Positions 52,199 to 60,877 of a stretch of DNA of 64,000 nt are shown in pieces. The notes below the pieces were generated by a model, which worked only from the letters and a program-made list of their open reading frames with translations, was not told where the DNA came from and did not search any database. Each line of letters opens with the position of its first letter. Position 1 is the first letter of the stretch. Source of the DNA: Nocardioides sp. (GTDB lineage Bacteria > Actinomycetota > Actinomycetes > Propionibacteriales > Nocardioidaceae); assembly GCF_004803405.1 (NCBI RefSeq), contig NZ_SSXI01000089.1:1-64000 (forward strand). The letters are read 5' to 3'. Position numbers and translations under genes: made by a program.

Positions 52199-54592
52199 AT
52201 GGGAGGCGAAATGCCCGCGCACGCTTCCCCGAACCCGGTTCCGCGGCAGCAGAACAGTGACGGGGAGTCGACGCGTCGAAGCCGAGTCGGCGACCCAAGC
52301 CAGTACGTCGCGCCGGTGAATCGGGCCGCCTACGTGCTCGGCCTGCAGGGCTCCGCCGGGAACCGTGCGACGACCTTGCTCGTCAGCCGGCACGCCGTCC
52401 AGCGCGACCGCGCCGGCGCGGGCAGGCCAGGCTCCGACGACGCCAACCGGTTCCTCGTGCACTACTTCGTCGGCCAGGGCCACCAGCGCCGGCGGGACAT
52501 CGACGGCATCGCCGCCGGCTTGAAGGAACGAGTTCGCGGCCAGCAGTACGGACTGGTCCGCGCGGTCGTGCAGGAGGTCGAGGCGCGGATCGAGGACAAC
52601 GTCGTGTCAACGCTCATGAACCTGTTGCTCGACGTCGACCTCGGGCGGGCAGCAGAGTCAGGCGACGGGCGGGCAATGCTCGACGTCATGTACGACGCGC
52701 TGGTCACCGGGGACGTGAGCAGCGCGGAGCGGAAGTCCAGCACCCGGATCCTGGATGCGAAGCGCAAGCAGGTGCCACAAGACACATTCCTGAGCGGAAT
52801 GGACCGACGGATGATCTTCCCGATCCGCAACATCGGGATGACCCGGACGGCGAGCGCCACCTTTCGCGCCGAACTCCTGCCGAACGGCAAGGTGAAGGTC
52901 CGGTACACCTCGATCAAAGTCGACCAGTACCAGATGTTCGCAGACGACCTGAAGACCCTCGGCGGTTGGAGCGCGGTGAGAGAAGGGCTCGTGCTGGAGC
53001 CCGAGCATATCGTGGCCGTGCGCCTACACGACGAGGGCCTCACGACGCCGGTCGACATCCCCGCCCTCGCGCTCATCGACTACGGTCAGCAAATCCAGGA
53101 CAAGACGCTGAGCACGGCCGCCACCGCGTTCTTCCTCGGTCTCACGGTCGGTCTCGGAGCGTTGGGCGGCGGTGCGATCCGCGGGGCACAGACCCAGATT
53201 GCGAAGGGCAAGGCGTCGAAGGCGGCGCTGTGGGGCGCGCGCGGGCTGGTGTGGGCCGAGCGTGCGGCCTTCGGCATCCAGGCCGGTGCGTTGTTCATCA
53301 ACGACCGTCGTGACTGGATCCTAAAGAACTGGCCGGACGGCGGTCGCACGCTACTGGACGCGGTCGACACGGCCAACCGGATCGCCGGCTTCTACGGCGC
53401 CTGGGGACGGCTGAGCATCGAGTCCATCATCGCGCTCCGGACCAAGGCATTGGCCGCGTCGCAGGCATGGAAGTCCTCGACCGCCCAACCGCGCGCCCTG
53501 AAGCCGCAGGAGCGGCAGACGGTCAAGGCCATCGACGACGAGATCGACCTGCTCGCGGCGGAGCTCCTCCACGCCCAGCAGCTCGCGGCCAGGCACCCGG
53601 CGCCCGCGCCCAGAGGCCGGGCCGGATTCGGCGACTCTCCTCGGGTGGTCGAGGCGAGGCGCCCACCGCGGATCGATACGGCCGACGCCTACGAGCACAT
53701 CAAGCGCGACAGCGGAGGGTTCGTGAAGCTGAAGCGGGACGGTCACGCCATCGTCTGCCAGCGCTGCGCCGAGACGCCCTCCTGGTCGGCGGGGATCGAG
53801 AAGGACTACCGCAAGGAGCTGAGGGACCACGCCGCCGCCCCCTACCGCACCCGGCTCGCCGATCTGAAGCTACGCGAGACGGCCACACCGGCGTCGGAGG
53901 CGGCGGCGCGAGAAATGCTGGCCCGGGAGTTCGGAGCTCTCGTCGATGATCTGGACGCGTTCCGGATTCGCGCGCGCATCATGGAGCGCAGCCACCTCGA
54001 TCCGCAGCAGGTGGACGCTCTGATCCGGCTCTCCGGCGGGCAGCCGGACGTCGTCGAGGGGCTCCTGCACCTCGCGCGGTACGACCACCGACGCGTACGC
54101 GCACTCCTCACCTGGTCCTCGGCGAACGGGTCGCCGGCCAGACGCATCTGGGAGCTGGCCAAGAAGTTCGAGAAGCGAACCGCCGCACCGAAGACGCCGT
54201 TCTCGTCCACGCGACTCGGGCCCTACGCCACCGAGGCGAACATCTCCCACTTCCTGGAAGCGCACCACTACAGGTACTTCGAGCCGGACGCGATCGCCGG
54301 CCGACCGCCGATCACGACGATGTGGTCACCGAAGGTCACCGTCCAGGACCTCGAGAACCATCTCCTCGAGGCCGTCGACAAACTCAAGGCGAGACCGTGG
54401 CACCCGCGGCCAAACGAGATGAGCACGACGGTCAAACTGGACAACGGCGTCGTCGTCCAGCTCGGCGTGCACCACAACGGCTACATCGGGCAGTTCTATC
54501 CCGTATCTGGCCCAGCTGACCTGGTCGAACAGGTCGCCTGGGACGAGCTTGTCGAAGCCTTCGGCGTCCTCTTCGGGCAAGCAGCCCGCTGA
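52199..54592 (+). CDS. Large protein with eCIS-cargo-type N-terminal signature
   Basis: The 797-residue product begins with a disordered leader and then YVLGLQGSAGNRATTLLVSR, HAVQRD. LQ..AGN.A..LL..R followed by QR is the motif found near the N-termini of proteins associated with extracellular contractile injection systems (DUF4157-type cargo). A helical region follows, then GKVKVRYTSIKVDQYQMFAD, a hydrophobic hairpin (TAATAFFLGLTVGLGALGGG; AALWGARGLVWAERAAFGIQ), a linker, and a C-terminal part with CQRCAETPSW and VQLGVHHNGYIGQFYPVSG. No toxin active site is recognised. The start has GAGGAG; ATG at 52211 (GGGAGG) is the alternative. No structural eCIS genes lie in the window. It stands alone on its strand. 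Confidence 0.7.
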   Translation: MGGEMPAHASPNPVPRQQNSDGESTRRSRVGDPSQYVAPVNRAAYVLGLQGSAGNRATTLLVSRHAVQRDRAGAGRPGSDDANRFLVHYFVGQGHQRRRDIDGIAAGLKERVRGQQYGLVRAVVQEVEARIEDNVVSTLMNLLLDVDLGRAAESGDGRAMLDVMYDALVTGDVSSAERKSSTRILDAKRKQVPQDTFLSGMDRRMIFPIRNIGMTRTASATFRAELLPNGKVKVRYTSIKVDQYQMFADDLKTLGGWSAVREGLVLEPEHIVAVRLHDEGLTTPVDIPALALIDYGQQIQDKTLSTAATAFFLGLTVGLGALGGGAIRGAQTQIAKGKASKAALWGARGLVWAERAAFGIQAGALFINDRRDWILKNWPDGGRTLLDAVDTANRIAGFYGAWGRLSIESIIALRTKALAASQAWKSSTAQPRALKPQERQTVKAIDDEIDLLAAELLHAQQLAARHPAPAPRGRAGFGDSPRVVEARRPPRIDTADAYEHIKRDSGGFVKLKRDGHAIVCQRCAETPSWSAGIEKDYRKELRDHAAAPYRTRLADLKLRETATPASEAAAREMLAREFGALVDDLDAFRIRARIMERSHLDPQQVDALIRLSGGQPDVVEGLLHLARYDHRRVRALLTWSSANGSPARRIWELAKKFEKRTAAPKTPFSSTRLGPYATEANISHFLEAHHYRYFEPDAIAGRPPITTMWSPKVTVQDLENHLLEAVDKLKARPWHPRPNEMSTTVKLDNGVVVQLGVHHNGYIGQFYPVSGPADLVEQVAWDELVEAFGVLFGQAAR

Positions 54593-54868
54593 GTCGCTGA
54601 CGATCCGTTACCGGGACGCGGGTGGCAGAGGAAACCCGCAGGCACCCGCACGGCAGTCGACTGACAGCACGTCGGCTTGGAGAAGCGGGCAGCCCCTCCT
54701 CCAATGAGACCGTGCCGCCGCGTCATACTGCCACGGTGACGCCGGTGGTCTAGCTCGCTCAGGTCATGGCGGCTCCGTGCTCAGAGAGCAGGATGGCGCT
54801 CTGCAACGGAACGAGGGATCCGCATACGTCGACGGAGGAGTCTGATCGGTAATGCCGCATCCCGCGGC

Positions 54869-55469
54869 TCAGCGTCCGGAGGTGAACTTGCCTACGTAGA
54901 GACCATCGAGGCCCGCAAGCGGTCCGGTCGAGGGCGCCTGAAGAACGAATGCAAGCCGACGGCCGTCCGGTGCCGGGATCGATTGATTGGCCTGCCCACC
55001 GATGGCGCTGACGTGGGTCAACCTACGCACTCGGTTGGAACCGTCGAGTGCGACGACGAAGAGATCGAAGGGCCCGCCGGCCAGTTTCACTGCGCCGAAG
55101 AGTCCACTGACGCCGCGTGCCGGATGCGTGTCCGAATGCGCGGTTCGACTCTTCGAGGCCGAACCGCTCGCCCGGAAACAGGTGCGTCTCGTTGTGGGGA
55201 CGGTCGCGGTAGAGGCGTCGCGTCGCGCCCGTGGCGAGGTCTAGCTCGAACATCTCGCCGTTCACCGGCAGCTCGAAGCCCAAGCCCCAAAACATCACGG
55301 CCGCGTCGTCGCGGGCAAAGTCGTACGGTTCTCCATAGCCGCCGACCGATCCGCCCGCCCGCGGTAGCGGAGTGGTGATCGCACGTTGATTGACGATGGC
55401 CGCGCGCTGTCCGTCGTGCACCAGCTCGCCGAGCCTCATCTGACCGAGAGGGTCGCAACTCCTGACCAT
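54869..55469 (-). pseudogene. TolB/PD40 beta-propeller remnant
   Basis: Two frames join: GEPYDFARDDAAVMFWGLGF, MFELDLATGATRRLYRDRPH, NETHLFPGE, then PFDLFVVALDGSNRVRRLTH, SIPAPDGRRLAFVLQ, LYVGKFTSGR stop. The F(E/D)LDLATG..RRL and (S/A)PDGRRLAF motifs are those of TolB-like propeller blades. The N-terminus is missing and one frameshift (near 55060) is present. Confidence 0.6.
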
Positions 55470-55714
55470 GCGATTCGGAAACTTTCAATCGAGGGTGCGG
55501 TTGCCACCTGAACCCGCCCTTCTCGGAGAGCGGCCGCGCGATGTGGGTCGTTGCTCACCGACGAGGGGGGCGGATGTGACCCGTGCTCGACTCGACGACT
55601 CGTCCACGATTCAGGACCTACAAGGCTGTCTCGAGCAGCCGGGTGCTGGTCGTCCTCGTGACAGCCGCCCTCTGGGCGTTCGGACACCGGGACCCCACAA
55701 CCCCTAGCAACGGC
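55470..55714. other. Intergenic stretch
   Basis: No credible coding sequence; ends at the hairpin at 55715. Confidence 0.4.
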
Positions 55715-55748
55715 ACAGCCCGCCCACCTTCACCGGTGGGCGGGCTGT
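55715..55748 (+). terminator. Strong hairpin with T-rich tail
   Basis: Perfect 14-base arms (ACAGCCCGCCCACC and GGTGGGCGGGCTGT) with a 6-base loop, followed by ACGTCTTTTA. A good rho-independent terminator for rightward transcription. The gene it once ended is not recognisable upstream. Confidence 0.8.
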
Positions 55749-55911
55749 ACGTCTTTTACGGCCCGAGGGGGCCGTTCGGAGGGATTGTCTAGGCCATTGG
55801 CCCTGGGTGCCACGCAAACCTGCGAACCCAGGGTCTGGGACTGCCTACGTTGAGCCCCGAGCGACCGGGACTCACGGGGGTACTCGGGCTCCACTCGGAA
55901 GGTTCGATCCA

Positions 55912-56316
55912 ATGCAGAAGTCCACCAAGATCATCGCCGCCGCCAGCGCGGCAGGGTTCGTCGCGTTCAGCGCGTCCGCGTTCACCGCGACCAGCACCGT
56001 CGACGACGCGGCCATCAACGTCGGCTCAGTCGTGCAGACCGTCAGTGGCGCCACCATCACCAACGTGGCCCACACCTACACCGACTCCACCGACACCACG
56101 ACCGCGATCTCGGCCAAGGCCGAGCAGCTCCTCTCCACCGCCACCGGCGTAGTCAAGGTCTCCATCAACTCCGGCACCTCGCAGAACTGCACCGTGACAC
56201 TGACTGACGTCGCCCCCCTCGGCACCGACGAGGGCGCCTCGGACTACAGCACCCTGAACTGCGACATCACCGACGTCGCGAACGTGACCAACGTCCGATT
56301 CATCGTCAACGGCTGA
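55912..56316 (+). CDS. Secreted protein of unknown function
   Basis: A 134-residue product with a signal peptide (MQKSTKIIAAASAAGFVAFS, ASAFTA) and a Thr/Ser/Asp/Val-rich mature part (TSTVDDAAINVGSVVQTVSG; NVAHTYTDSTDTTTAIS; VKVSINSGTSQNCTVTLTDV; LNCDITDVANVTNVRFIVNG). Two Cys may form a disulfide. The composition resembles extracellular beta-sandwich proteins. GGAAGG lies 10-15 bases upstream of the ATG. No family recognised. Base and codon use look slightly lower in GC than the neighbours. Confidence 0.65.
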   Translation: MQKSTKIIAAASAAGFVAFSASAFTATSTVDDAAINVGSVVQTVSGATITNVAHTYTDSTDTTTAISAKAEQLLSTATGVVKVSINSGTSQNCTVTLTDVAPLGTDEGASDYSTLNCDITDVANVTNVRFIVNG

Positions 56317-57096
56317 GTCAGAGCCTGAGGCGGGAGCAGGCCGCTGACGCATACCCCAGCTCTGCCGGTGAGCCTGTCCCCCGCCGGCAGTAGGCGGCTA
56401 CATCTCGGGTAGCGCCCACGCACCCGCGAGCCGCCGGTCGGGTGGGGCCAAACCCCGGCCCCGCCCGACCGACGTACTTCCCACCCGGCCAAGTTCCTCT
56501 CCAACGAGGACGCGCGCACCTCACCGTCGGAACCTCCGCCGTGACCTGCCGGCCGTCCCTTTTGGCAATCCTGGCGCCTTGGTCCCGGCAGCGTCTGTGG
56601 TCCTCATCGCCGGGCAAAGCCCTATCAGTCGCTCTCGGCCCTACGCACGGCTGACCGAGATCGGCCAGACCCCGGCCCGTCTAAAGCAAACGGCGGCCGG
56701 GGTCGCCCGCTGGCTAGCACCACTCACGCCGAAGCCATCAGGTTCCTGGCCTTCTCCGCGCTCCCGCGTCATCGGCGCCAGCGGCACCGGCCTCGTGCCG
56801 CCGAGCTGACGTGCCGTGCCCACCCCAACAGCACCCCCTCCTTACCCGAATTTGGGTATACGGATGGCCAGTTCGGGTTACCGGCCGACCATGCCCAACG
56901 CGAGCGCCGCCTTGATCGCCGACGCCGTCCAGGAGCGCGCCCGAGACCAGGCCGCCTGAGAGAACTCCGGCCACAGCGCACCTCCTCCCGGGCGGGGTGC
57001 GCTGTGGGCCGTCTAGGGTCACGCCACCACCAGCTCGACCCACGCTTCCGCCACGCCTGACCGGTATCTGGGCCGACCTCAAGCTCGCCTACTTGC
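56317..57096. other. Intergenic stretch with hairpins
   Basis: About 780 bases. A short frame (56892-56960, MPNASAALIADAVQERARDQ...) looks like a gene tail. It is followed by a hairpin with 12-base arms (56971-56982 CCACAGCGCACC, 56996-57007 GGTGCGCTGTGG) that may terminate it. A small palindrome TACCCGAATTTGGGTA is near 56845. Nothing else seen. Confidence 0.45.
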
Positions 57097-57600
57097 TCAT
57101 CTTCGACGAGCACCCCGACCTGGGGCCACGTCCAAGGACGTATCCCGAACCGCCTGGGTGGCGGTTGTGGGCATGATCAGCTCGTATTCAGCCGGGGTCA
57201 ACCTTCCGAGCGCCGCCTGTCGTCGACGACGGTGATAGGTGCGCTCGATCCAGGTGACGACCGATCCGCAGTTCCTCGCGGGTGTCCCAGATACGGCGGT
57301 TGAGGACGTTCTTCTGCAACAGCGAGAAGAACGACTCCATCGCGGCGTTGTCGCCTGCGGCTCCGAGCGGCCCATCGATTCGACCATCTCATGACGGTTG
57401 AGCTGGTGGACCAGCTTCCTGGAGCGGAATCGCGATCCGCGGTCGGTGTGCGCAGGACACAGCCGGCCACATCAGCACCCTCCGCGCGGCGGCGGGCGAC
57501 GGCGTTGTCGAGCGCCGCGACTGCGATGCGGGACTTCATCCGTGAGTCGATGGAGTAGCCGACGATCCGGTTGGAGTAGACGTCCATGTTGGGGATAACC
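57097..57600 (-). mobile_element. IS3-family transposase remnant
   Basis: Minus-strand pieces in two frames: MDVYSNRIVGYSIDSRMKSR, IAVAALDNAVARRRAEGADV (rve core) and VVTWIERTYHRRRRQAALGR, LTPAEYELIM (the invariant IS3 OrfB ending YH.RR.Q..LG.LTP.E.E). The orfA part and the first half of the integrase domain are absent, and frameshifts are present. Its truncated end abuts the MerR control region at 57600-57643. Confidence 0.75.
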
Positions 57601-57619
57601 GTTAGATGCGGCCATACTG

Positions 57620-57643
57620 GACCTTCCAGTAGAGGGGAAGGTC
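57620..57643. promoter_or_regulatory. MerR-type operator/promoter
   Basis: Perfect 8-base arms GACCTTCC/GGAAGGTC with an 8-base spacer. On the minus strand it reads TTGACC (-35), 20 bases, CAGTAT (-10), the stretched-spacer promoter of CueR/HmrR-like regulators. Transcription would run left, into the IS3 remnant, so the original target seems to be gone or displaced. Confidence 0.75.
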
Positions 57644-57671
57644 AAGCCCGAGTCGGCACAGGGAGGCAAAG

Positions 57672-58061
57672 GTGCGGATCGGAGAACTCGCCCAGGCAAC
57701 GGGCACCACCACCAAGACCCTGCGCTTCTACGAGAATCAAGGTCTCCTACCCCCGGCCGAGCGCACCCCGGCCGGCTACCGGGACTACACCGACGACATC
57801 GTGGCCCGGCTCGACTTCATCCACCGCGGCCAGGCCGCGGGCCTGTCGCTGGCGCAGATCCGCCAGATCGTCGACATCCGCGGCGCCGGCGAGGCGCCCT
57901 GCGAGCACGTCCGAACGCTCCTCGACACCCGGCTCAGCGACCTCGAGCAACAGATCAACCAACTCATCGCGCTCCGCGAGACCATCACCCAGCTCCGCGA
58001 CCAAGCCGCCCAGGTGGAACCCGACACTTGCAGTGCTGACCAGGTCTGCCGCTACCTCTAG
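57672..58061 (+). CDS. MerR-family heavy-metal-responsive regulator
   Basis: The 129-residue regulator has the winged HTH (MRIGELAQATGTTTKTLRFY, ENQGLLPPAERTPAGYRDYT), the dimerisation helix and a C-terminal metal-type region with CEHV (Cys about 77) and two Cys in EPDTCSADQVCRYL. GTG start. Cys pairs suggest a thiophilic ion (Cu, Zn, Hg or Cd); the exact one is not clear. The operator is 28 bases upstream. The permease at 58293 follows on the same strand. Confidence 0.88.
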   Translation: MRIGELAQATGTTTKTLRFYENQGLLPPAERTPAGYRDYTDDIVARLDFIHRGQAAGLSLAQIRQIVDIRGAGEAPCEHVRTLLDTRLSDLEQQINQLIALRETITQLRDQAAQVEPDTCSADQVCRYL

Positions 58062-58292
58062 TCCAGGCCGCAGGTTCCTGCTGCGGCCCGGCCATCACCG
58101 CCGCCGCCGCGGCGGCAATCGGCGGTGAGCCCGGTTGATGCGCAGGTGTTGCCGACGGAAGGTAGCTCGACGATCGGCGACGAACCACCTGGGTGCGGGG
58201 GCGGGGACGGCAACGCGCACCCGACGTGGCTACATATGACGGACGGCCACTGACCAGACAACCCATGGTTGAGGATCTGATTCGGACGGAGG
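58062..58292. other. Spacer between merR and permease
   Basis: A short in-frame continuation after the merR stop reads VQAAGSCCGPAITAAAAAIG, GEPG stop; the CCGP motif is seen in small metal-thiol proteins but the peptide has no start of its own. Nothing else. Confidence 0.3.
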
Positions 58293-59408
58293 ATGGTCAA
58301 CATGCTGGGAATGGTTTGGGACTCGATAATCACTGGCGCTGGGCTGTTCTGGCGCGCCGCTTGGGCGCTGGCGCTGGGATATGCCATCAGCGCCGCCATC
58401 CAGGTCTTCGTATCCCGCCGGGCAGCGGCGGAACGACTAGGCGACGGGAGCCCTGCCCAACTCGGCCTCGCGGCACTGCTGGGCTTCGTCTCCTCGTCGT
58501 GCTCGTTCGCCGCGCTCTCGGCTACCCGCAGCCTGTGGACCAAGGGCGCCGCATTGACGTCGGCGCTGGCGTTCATGTTCGCGTCTACCAACCTGGCGAT
58601 CGAGGTTGCCGCACTGGCCTTCATCTTCCTGGGCTGGCAATATTCGCTCGCCCTCTTCGCCGGAGCACCGATTCTCATCCTGGTGATGGCGGTCTTGGTC
58701 AGGCTTACCAGGCCGGACCAGCTGGCGGCGCGCGCGCTGGAGCAGGCGGAGCAGGCCTCCGGAATGGACATGGATGCGGCCGAGGGACTGCCACAGCGGT
58801 TCAGCGACCGGGTCCGAGACGAGCGGTCGTACGAGAATCTTGGTCGCGCCTACTTCGGTGAGTGGCGAATGGTCTACAAGGAGCTCATCGCCGGCTTCCT
58901 TGTCGCCGGAGCTGTGGCGGCGCTGGTGCCGGCTTCGTTCTTTCAGGCACTCTTTCCCCAGGGTGATGCCTGGTACGTGCTGCCGCTCCAGGTCCTGCTC
59001 GCTCCTGTACTGGCTGTGCTCACCGTCATCGGCTCCATGGGCAATGGGCCCCTGGCCGCCATCCTCGCCGAGCACGGAATCATGTTCGGCGCCATCATGG
59101 CGTTCCTGTACTCCGACTTCGTCGTGCCGCCCGCGCTCAAGATCAACGCCCGCTACTACGGCTGGAAGTTCGCGGTCTATCTGGGCTTAATCTTTGCGGC
59201 GGCGGCGGTCGTGACAGGCATCGTTATCCACGTCCTCTTCGCGCTGCTGGGTCTGATCCCCGGGGGCGCCCGCAGTGTCGAGGAGATGGCCACGTTCTCT
59301 ATCGACTACACCTTCTGGCTCAATCTGGTCTCCGTCATCGTGGTGGCGGTCATGTTCGTCTTGGGCCGACGTGCCAAATCGCGGGCCCGTGCCGGCGTCG
59401 GCGGCTGA
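58293..59408 (+). CDS. DUF318/ArsP-like permease
   Basis: The 371-residue membrane protein has about ten helices in two inverted halves. The signature SSSCSFAALSATRSLWTKGA and the later GSMGNGPLAAILAEHGIMFG belong to the permease family UPF0718/DUF318, which includes ArsP exporters of trivalent organoarsenicals. A Cys in the first SSSCS motif fits metalloid export. A start at 58302 (MLGMVW) is equally possible. Co-oriented with the MerR gene, which may control it. Confidence 0.82.
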   Translation: MVNMLGMVWDSIITGAGLFWRAAWALALGYAISAAIQVFVSRRAAAERLGDGSPAQLGLAALLGFVSSSCSFAALSATRSLWTKGAALTSALAFMFASTNLAIEVAALAFIFLGWQYSLALFAGAPILILVMAVLVRLTRPDQLAARALEQAEQASGMDMDAAEGLPQRFSDRVRDERSYENLGRAYFGEWRMVYKELIAGFLVAGAVAALVPASFFQALFPQGDAWYVLPLQVLLAPVLAVLTVIGSMGNGPLAAILAEHGIMFGAIMAFLYSDFVVPPALKINARYYGWKFAVYLGLIFAAAAVVTGIVIHVLFALLGLIPGGARSVEEMATFSIDYTFWLNLVSVIVVAVMFVLGRRAKSRARAGVGG

Positions 59409-59436
59409 CCATCGCGGGACCGAGGTTTCTCGGGCT

Positions 59437-59541
59437 CACAGCTGGTGTCGCGGCTGAACGTTGGGGACTTGGAATCGGGAGAGTCGTCCGGCGTTCGCGA
59501 CCACCGAGATGGAGCTGGCTGCCATGGCCACCGCCTTTGAC
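59437..59541 (-). pseudogene. Copper P-type ATPase 3' end
   Basis: Minus-strand reading SKAVAMAASSISVVANAGRL, SRFQVPNVQPRHQL stop matches the C-terminal AAMA.SS.SVV.NA.RL.RF motif of heavy-metal ATPases. Only ~35 residues remain. The break coincides with the tRNA-like repeat at 59557. Confidence 0.7.
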
Positions 59542-59556
59542 CTGCTACTTCTCCTG

Positions 59557-59594
59557 GTAGCGGGGGCAGGATTTGAACCTGCGACCTCTGGACG
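59557..59594 (-). repeat. tRNA 3'-end-like repeat, right copy
   Basis: Minus strand: GGTCGCAGGTTCAAATCCTG followed by CCCCCGCTACCA, an intact T-arm, acceptor strand and encoded CCA, elongator-Met-like. The 5' part of the tRNA is not there. Same orientation as the copy at 51850; the 26-base companion block is at 59654-59679. Confidence 0.75.
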
Positions 59595-59782
59595 TGATCA
59601 GGTGCGTCGCGACGACTACGGTCTCGGGCCGAGAAACTACCGATTCACTCGGTGTGGTGAGGGATTCGCACTCGCTTCCGATCCCAGGATGCCCCTCTCG
59701 TACCGAGTAGGACGGGCCCAATCTGGACCCTAAGTGGACACAAACTGAATCCTCAGGCCCGTGTCGTTCGAACGCCTGTCAT

Positions 59783-60046
59783 TCAGGCCAAGGAAAGGAA
59801 GAGCTTCTCCATCTTCTTCACGTCCACGCTGTCGATGTCGTCGCCATTCGTCAGGCACTGCTGCAGGCCGGTGGCGACGATCGCGAAACCGGCCCGGTCG
59901 AGCGCACGGGAGACTGCCGCGAGCTGGGTGACGACGTCTTCGCAGTCGCGTCCGTCCGCGAGCATCCTCAGCACCCCGTCGAGCTGCCCGCGGGCGCGCT
60001 TGATGCGGTTGATGACCGGGGTCATCTCCTTCGGGTCCAGTTCCAT
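59783..60046 (-). CDS. cstR: CstR-like persulfide-sensing repressor (CsoR family)
   Basis: The 87-residue all-helical repressor reads INRIKRARGQLDGVLRMLAD, GRDCEDVVTQLAAVSRALDR, AGFAIVATGLQQCL. Cys35 and Cys64 are present. The copper-ligand His expected four residues before the second Cys is Gly60, so it is not a copper CsoR; two Cys without His is the CstR pattern. Neighbouring sulfur genes agree. It likely represses the divergent operons via palindromes at 60878, 60945 and 60981. Starts inside the DUF302 stop (TGATG). Confidence 0.8.
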   Translation of the reverse strand: MELDPKEMTPVINRIKRARGQLDGVLRMLADGRDCEDVVTQLAAVSRALDRAGFAIVATGLQQCLTNGDDIDSVDVKKMEKLFLSLA

Positions 60047-60456
60047 CAGTTGTCTCCCTTGAGTGAGTCCAGTGACGTCAACGTGGCGGTGATCCGCTGC
60101 TTGGCGTCGGCGGCGACGGCGCTCAGTGCGTCGTTGTCGGCTAGTCCCATCATCGCGTCCGGGTCGAACGCCTCCACGATCGTGGTGTCCTCGTCCAGGG
60201 CGCGGACCACGACGTTGCAGGGCAGGACCGCGGCGATGGACGGTTCGGCGGTCAGTGCCTCGTAGGCCAGTGCGGGCCTGCAGGCCCCCAGGATCACCTG
60301 GGGGGCCACATCGACGTCGAGCTTGGTCTTGAGCGTGGCCTTGAGGTCGATCTCGGTGAGGATCCCGAACCCCTGCTCCCCCAGGGCCTCGCGGACCATC
60401 TCGACGGCGACGTCGTACGGGCGGGCCAGCGTGGTGGTGATGGTGTAGCTGTTCAT
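60046..60456 (-). CDS. DUF302-domain protein
   Basis: The 136-residue protein (LARPYDVAVEMVREALGEQG, FGILTEIDLKATLKTKLDVD, ILGACRPALAYEALTAEPSI, LPCNVVVRALDEDTTIVEAF) is a complete DUF302 fold. The family often accompanies CsoR/CstR regulators and rhodaneses. Two Cys (GACRP; LPCNVV) are conserved in the family. Biochemical role unknown. Coupled by TGATG to thioredoxin upstream and to the repressor downstream. Confidence 0.85.
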   Translation of the reverse strand: MNSYTITTTLARPYDVAVEMVREALGEQGFGILTEIDLKATLKTKLDVDVAPQVILGACRPALAYEALTAEPSIAAVLPCNVVVRALDEDTTIVEAFDPDAMMGLADNDALSAVAADAKQRITATLTSLDSLKGDN

Positions 60457-60815
60457 CAGGCGCTCCTCTTCTGCTCGGCAAGGGCGGCCTCGATGTCGAG
60501 GTCCCGGACGGCGGTGATGAGCCGTTCCAGCGCGGCGGCCGGCAGGGCGCCGGGCTGGGAGAACACTGGTGTGCCGCCCTTGAAGGCCATCAGGGTGGGG
60601 ATGGAGGTGATCTGGGCCGCGGAGGCGAGCTCGCGCTCCGCCTCGGTGTCGACCTTGCCGAACACGATGTCGGAATGTGCGGCCGCAGCTTTCTCATACA
60701 CGGGGGCGAACATGCGGCACGGGCCGCACCAGGATGCCCAGAAGTCGACGAAGACGATGTCGCTGCTGTTCACGGTGCTCTCGAAGTTCGCTGCGTTCAA
60801 CTCGACGGTGGCCAT
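60456..60815 (-). CDS. Thioredoxin
   Basis: The 119-residue protein contains FVDFWASWCGPCRMFAPVYE (active site WCGPC), KVDTEAERELASAAQITSIP (cis-Pro) and TLMAFKGGTPV. The start at 60815 has AGAAGGG; an upstream in-frame ATG would lie among the operators. First gene of the leftward operon with DUF302 and cstR. It probably reduces persulfides or thiosulfonate intermediates formed by the rhodaneses. Confidence 0.9.
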   Translation of the reverse strand: MATVELNAANFESTVNSSDIVFVDFWASWCGPCRMFAPVYEKAAAAHSDIVFGKVDTEAERELASAAQITSIPTLMAFKGGTPVFSQPGALPAAALERLITAVRDLDIEAALAEQKRSA

Positions 60816-60877
60816 CGACGAACCCTTCTCTGTTTCGTTTGAGTTCCCCAGTCGGGGCGGCACTCATGTCAACGAGC

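Noticed and set aside
59461-59733. 90-codon frame containing VAGAGFEPATSG
   Set aside because: This peptide is the well-known false translation of a tRNA 3' end; the DNA is the tRNA-like repeat and the antisense of an ATPase remnant.
59783-60046. Copper-sensing CsoR
   Set aside because: The His ligand is Gly60 and the genes around are sulfur enzymes, so a CstR-type persulfide sensor is more likely.
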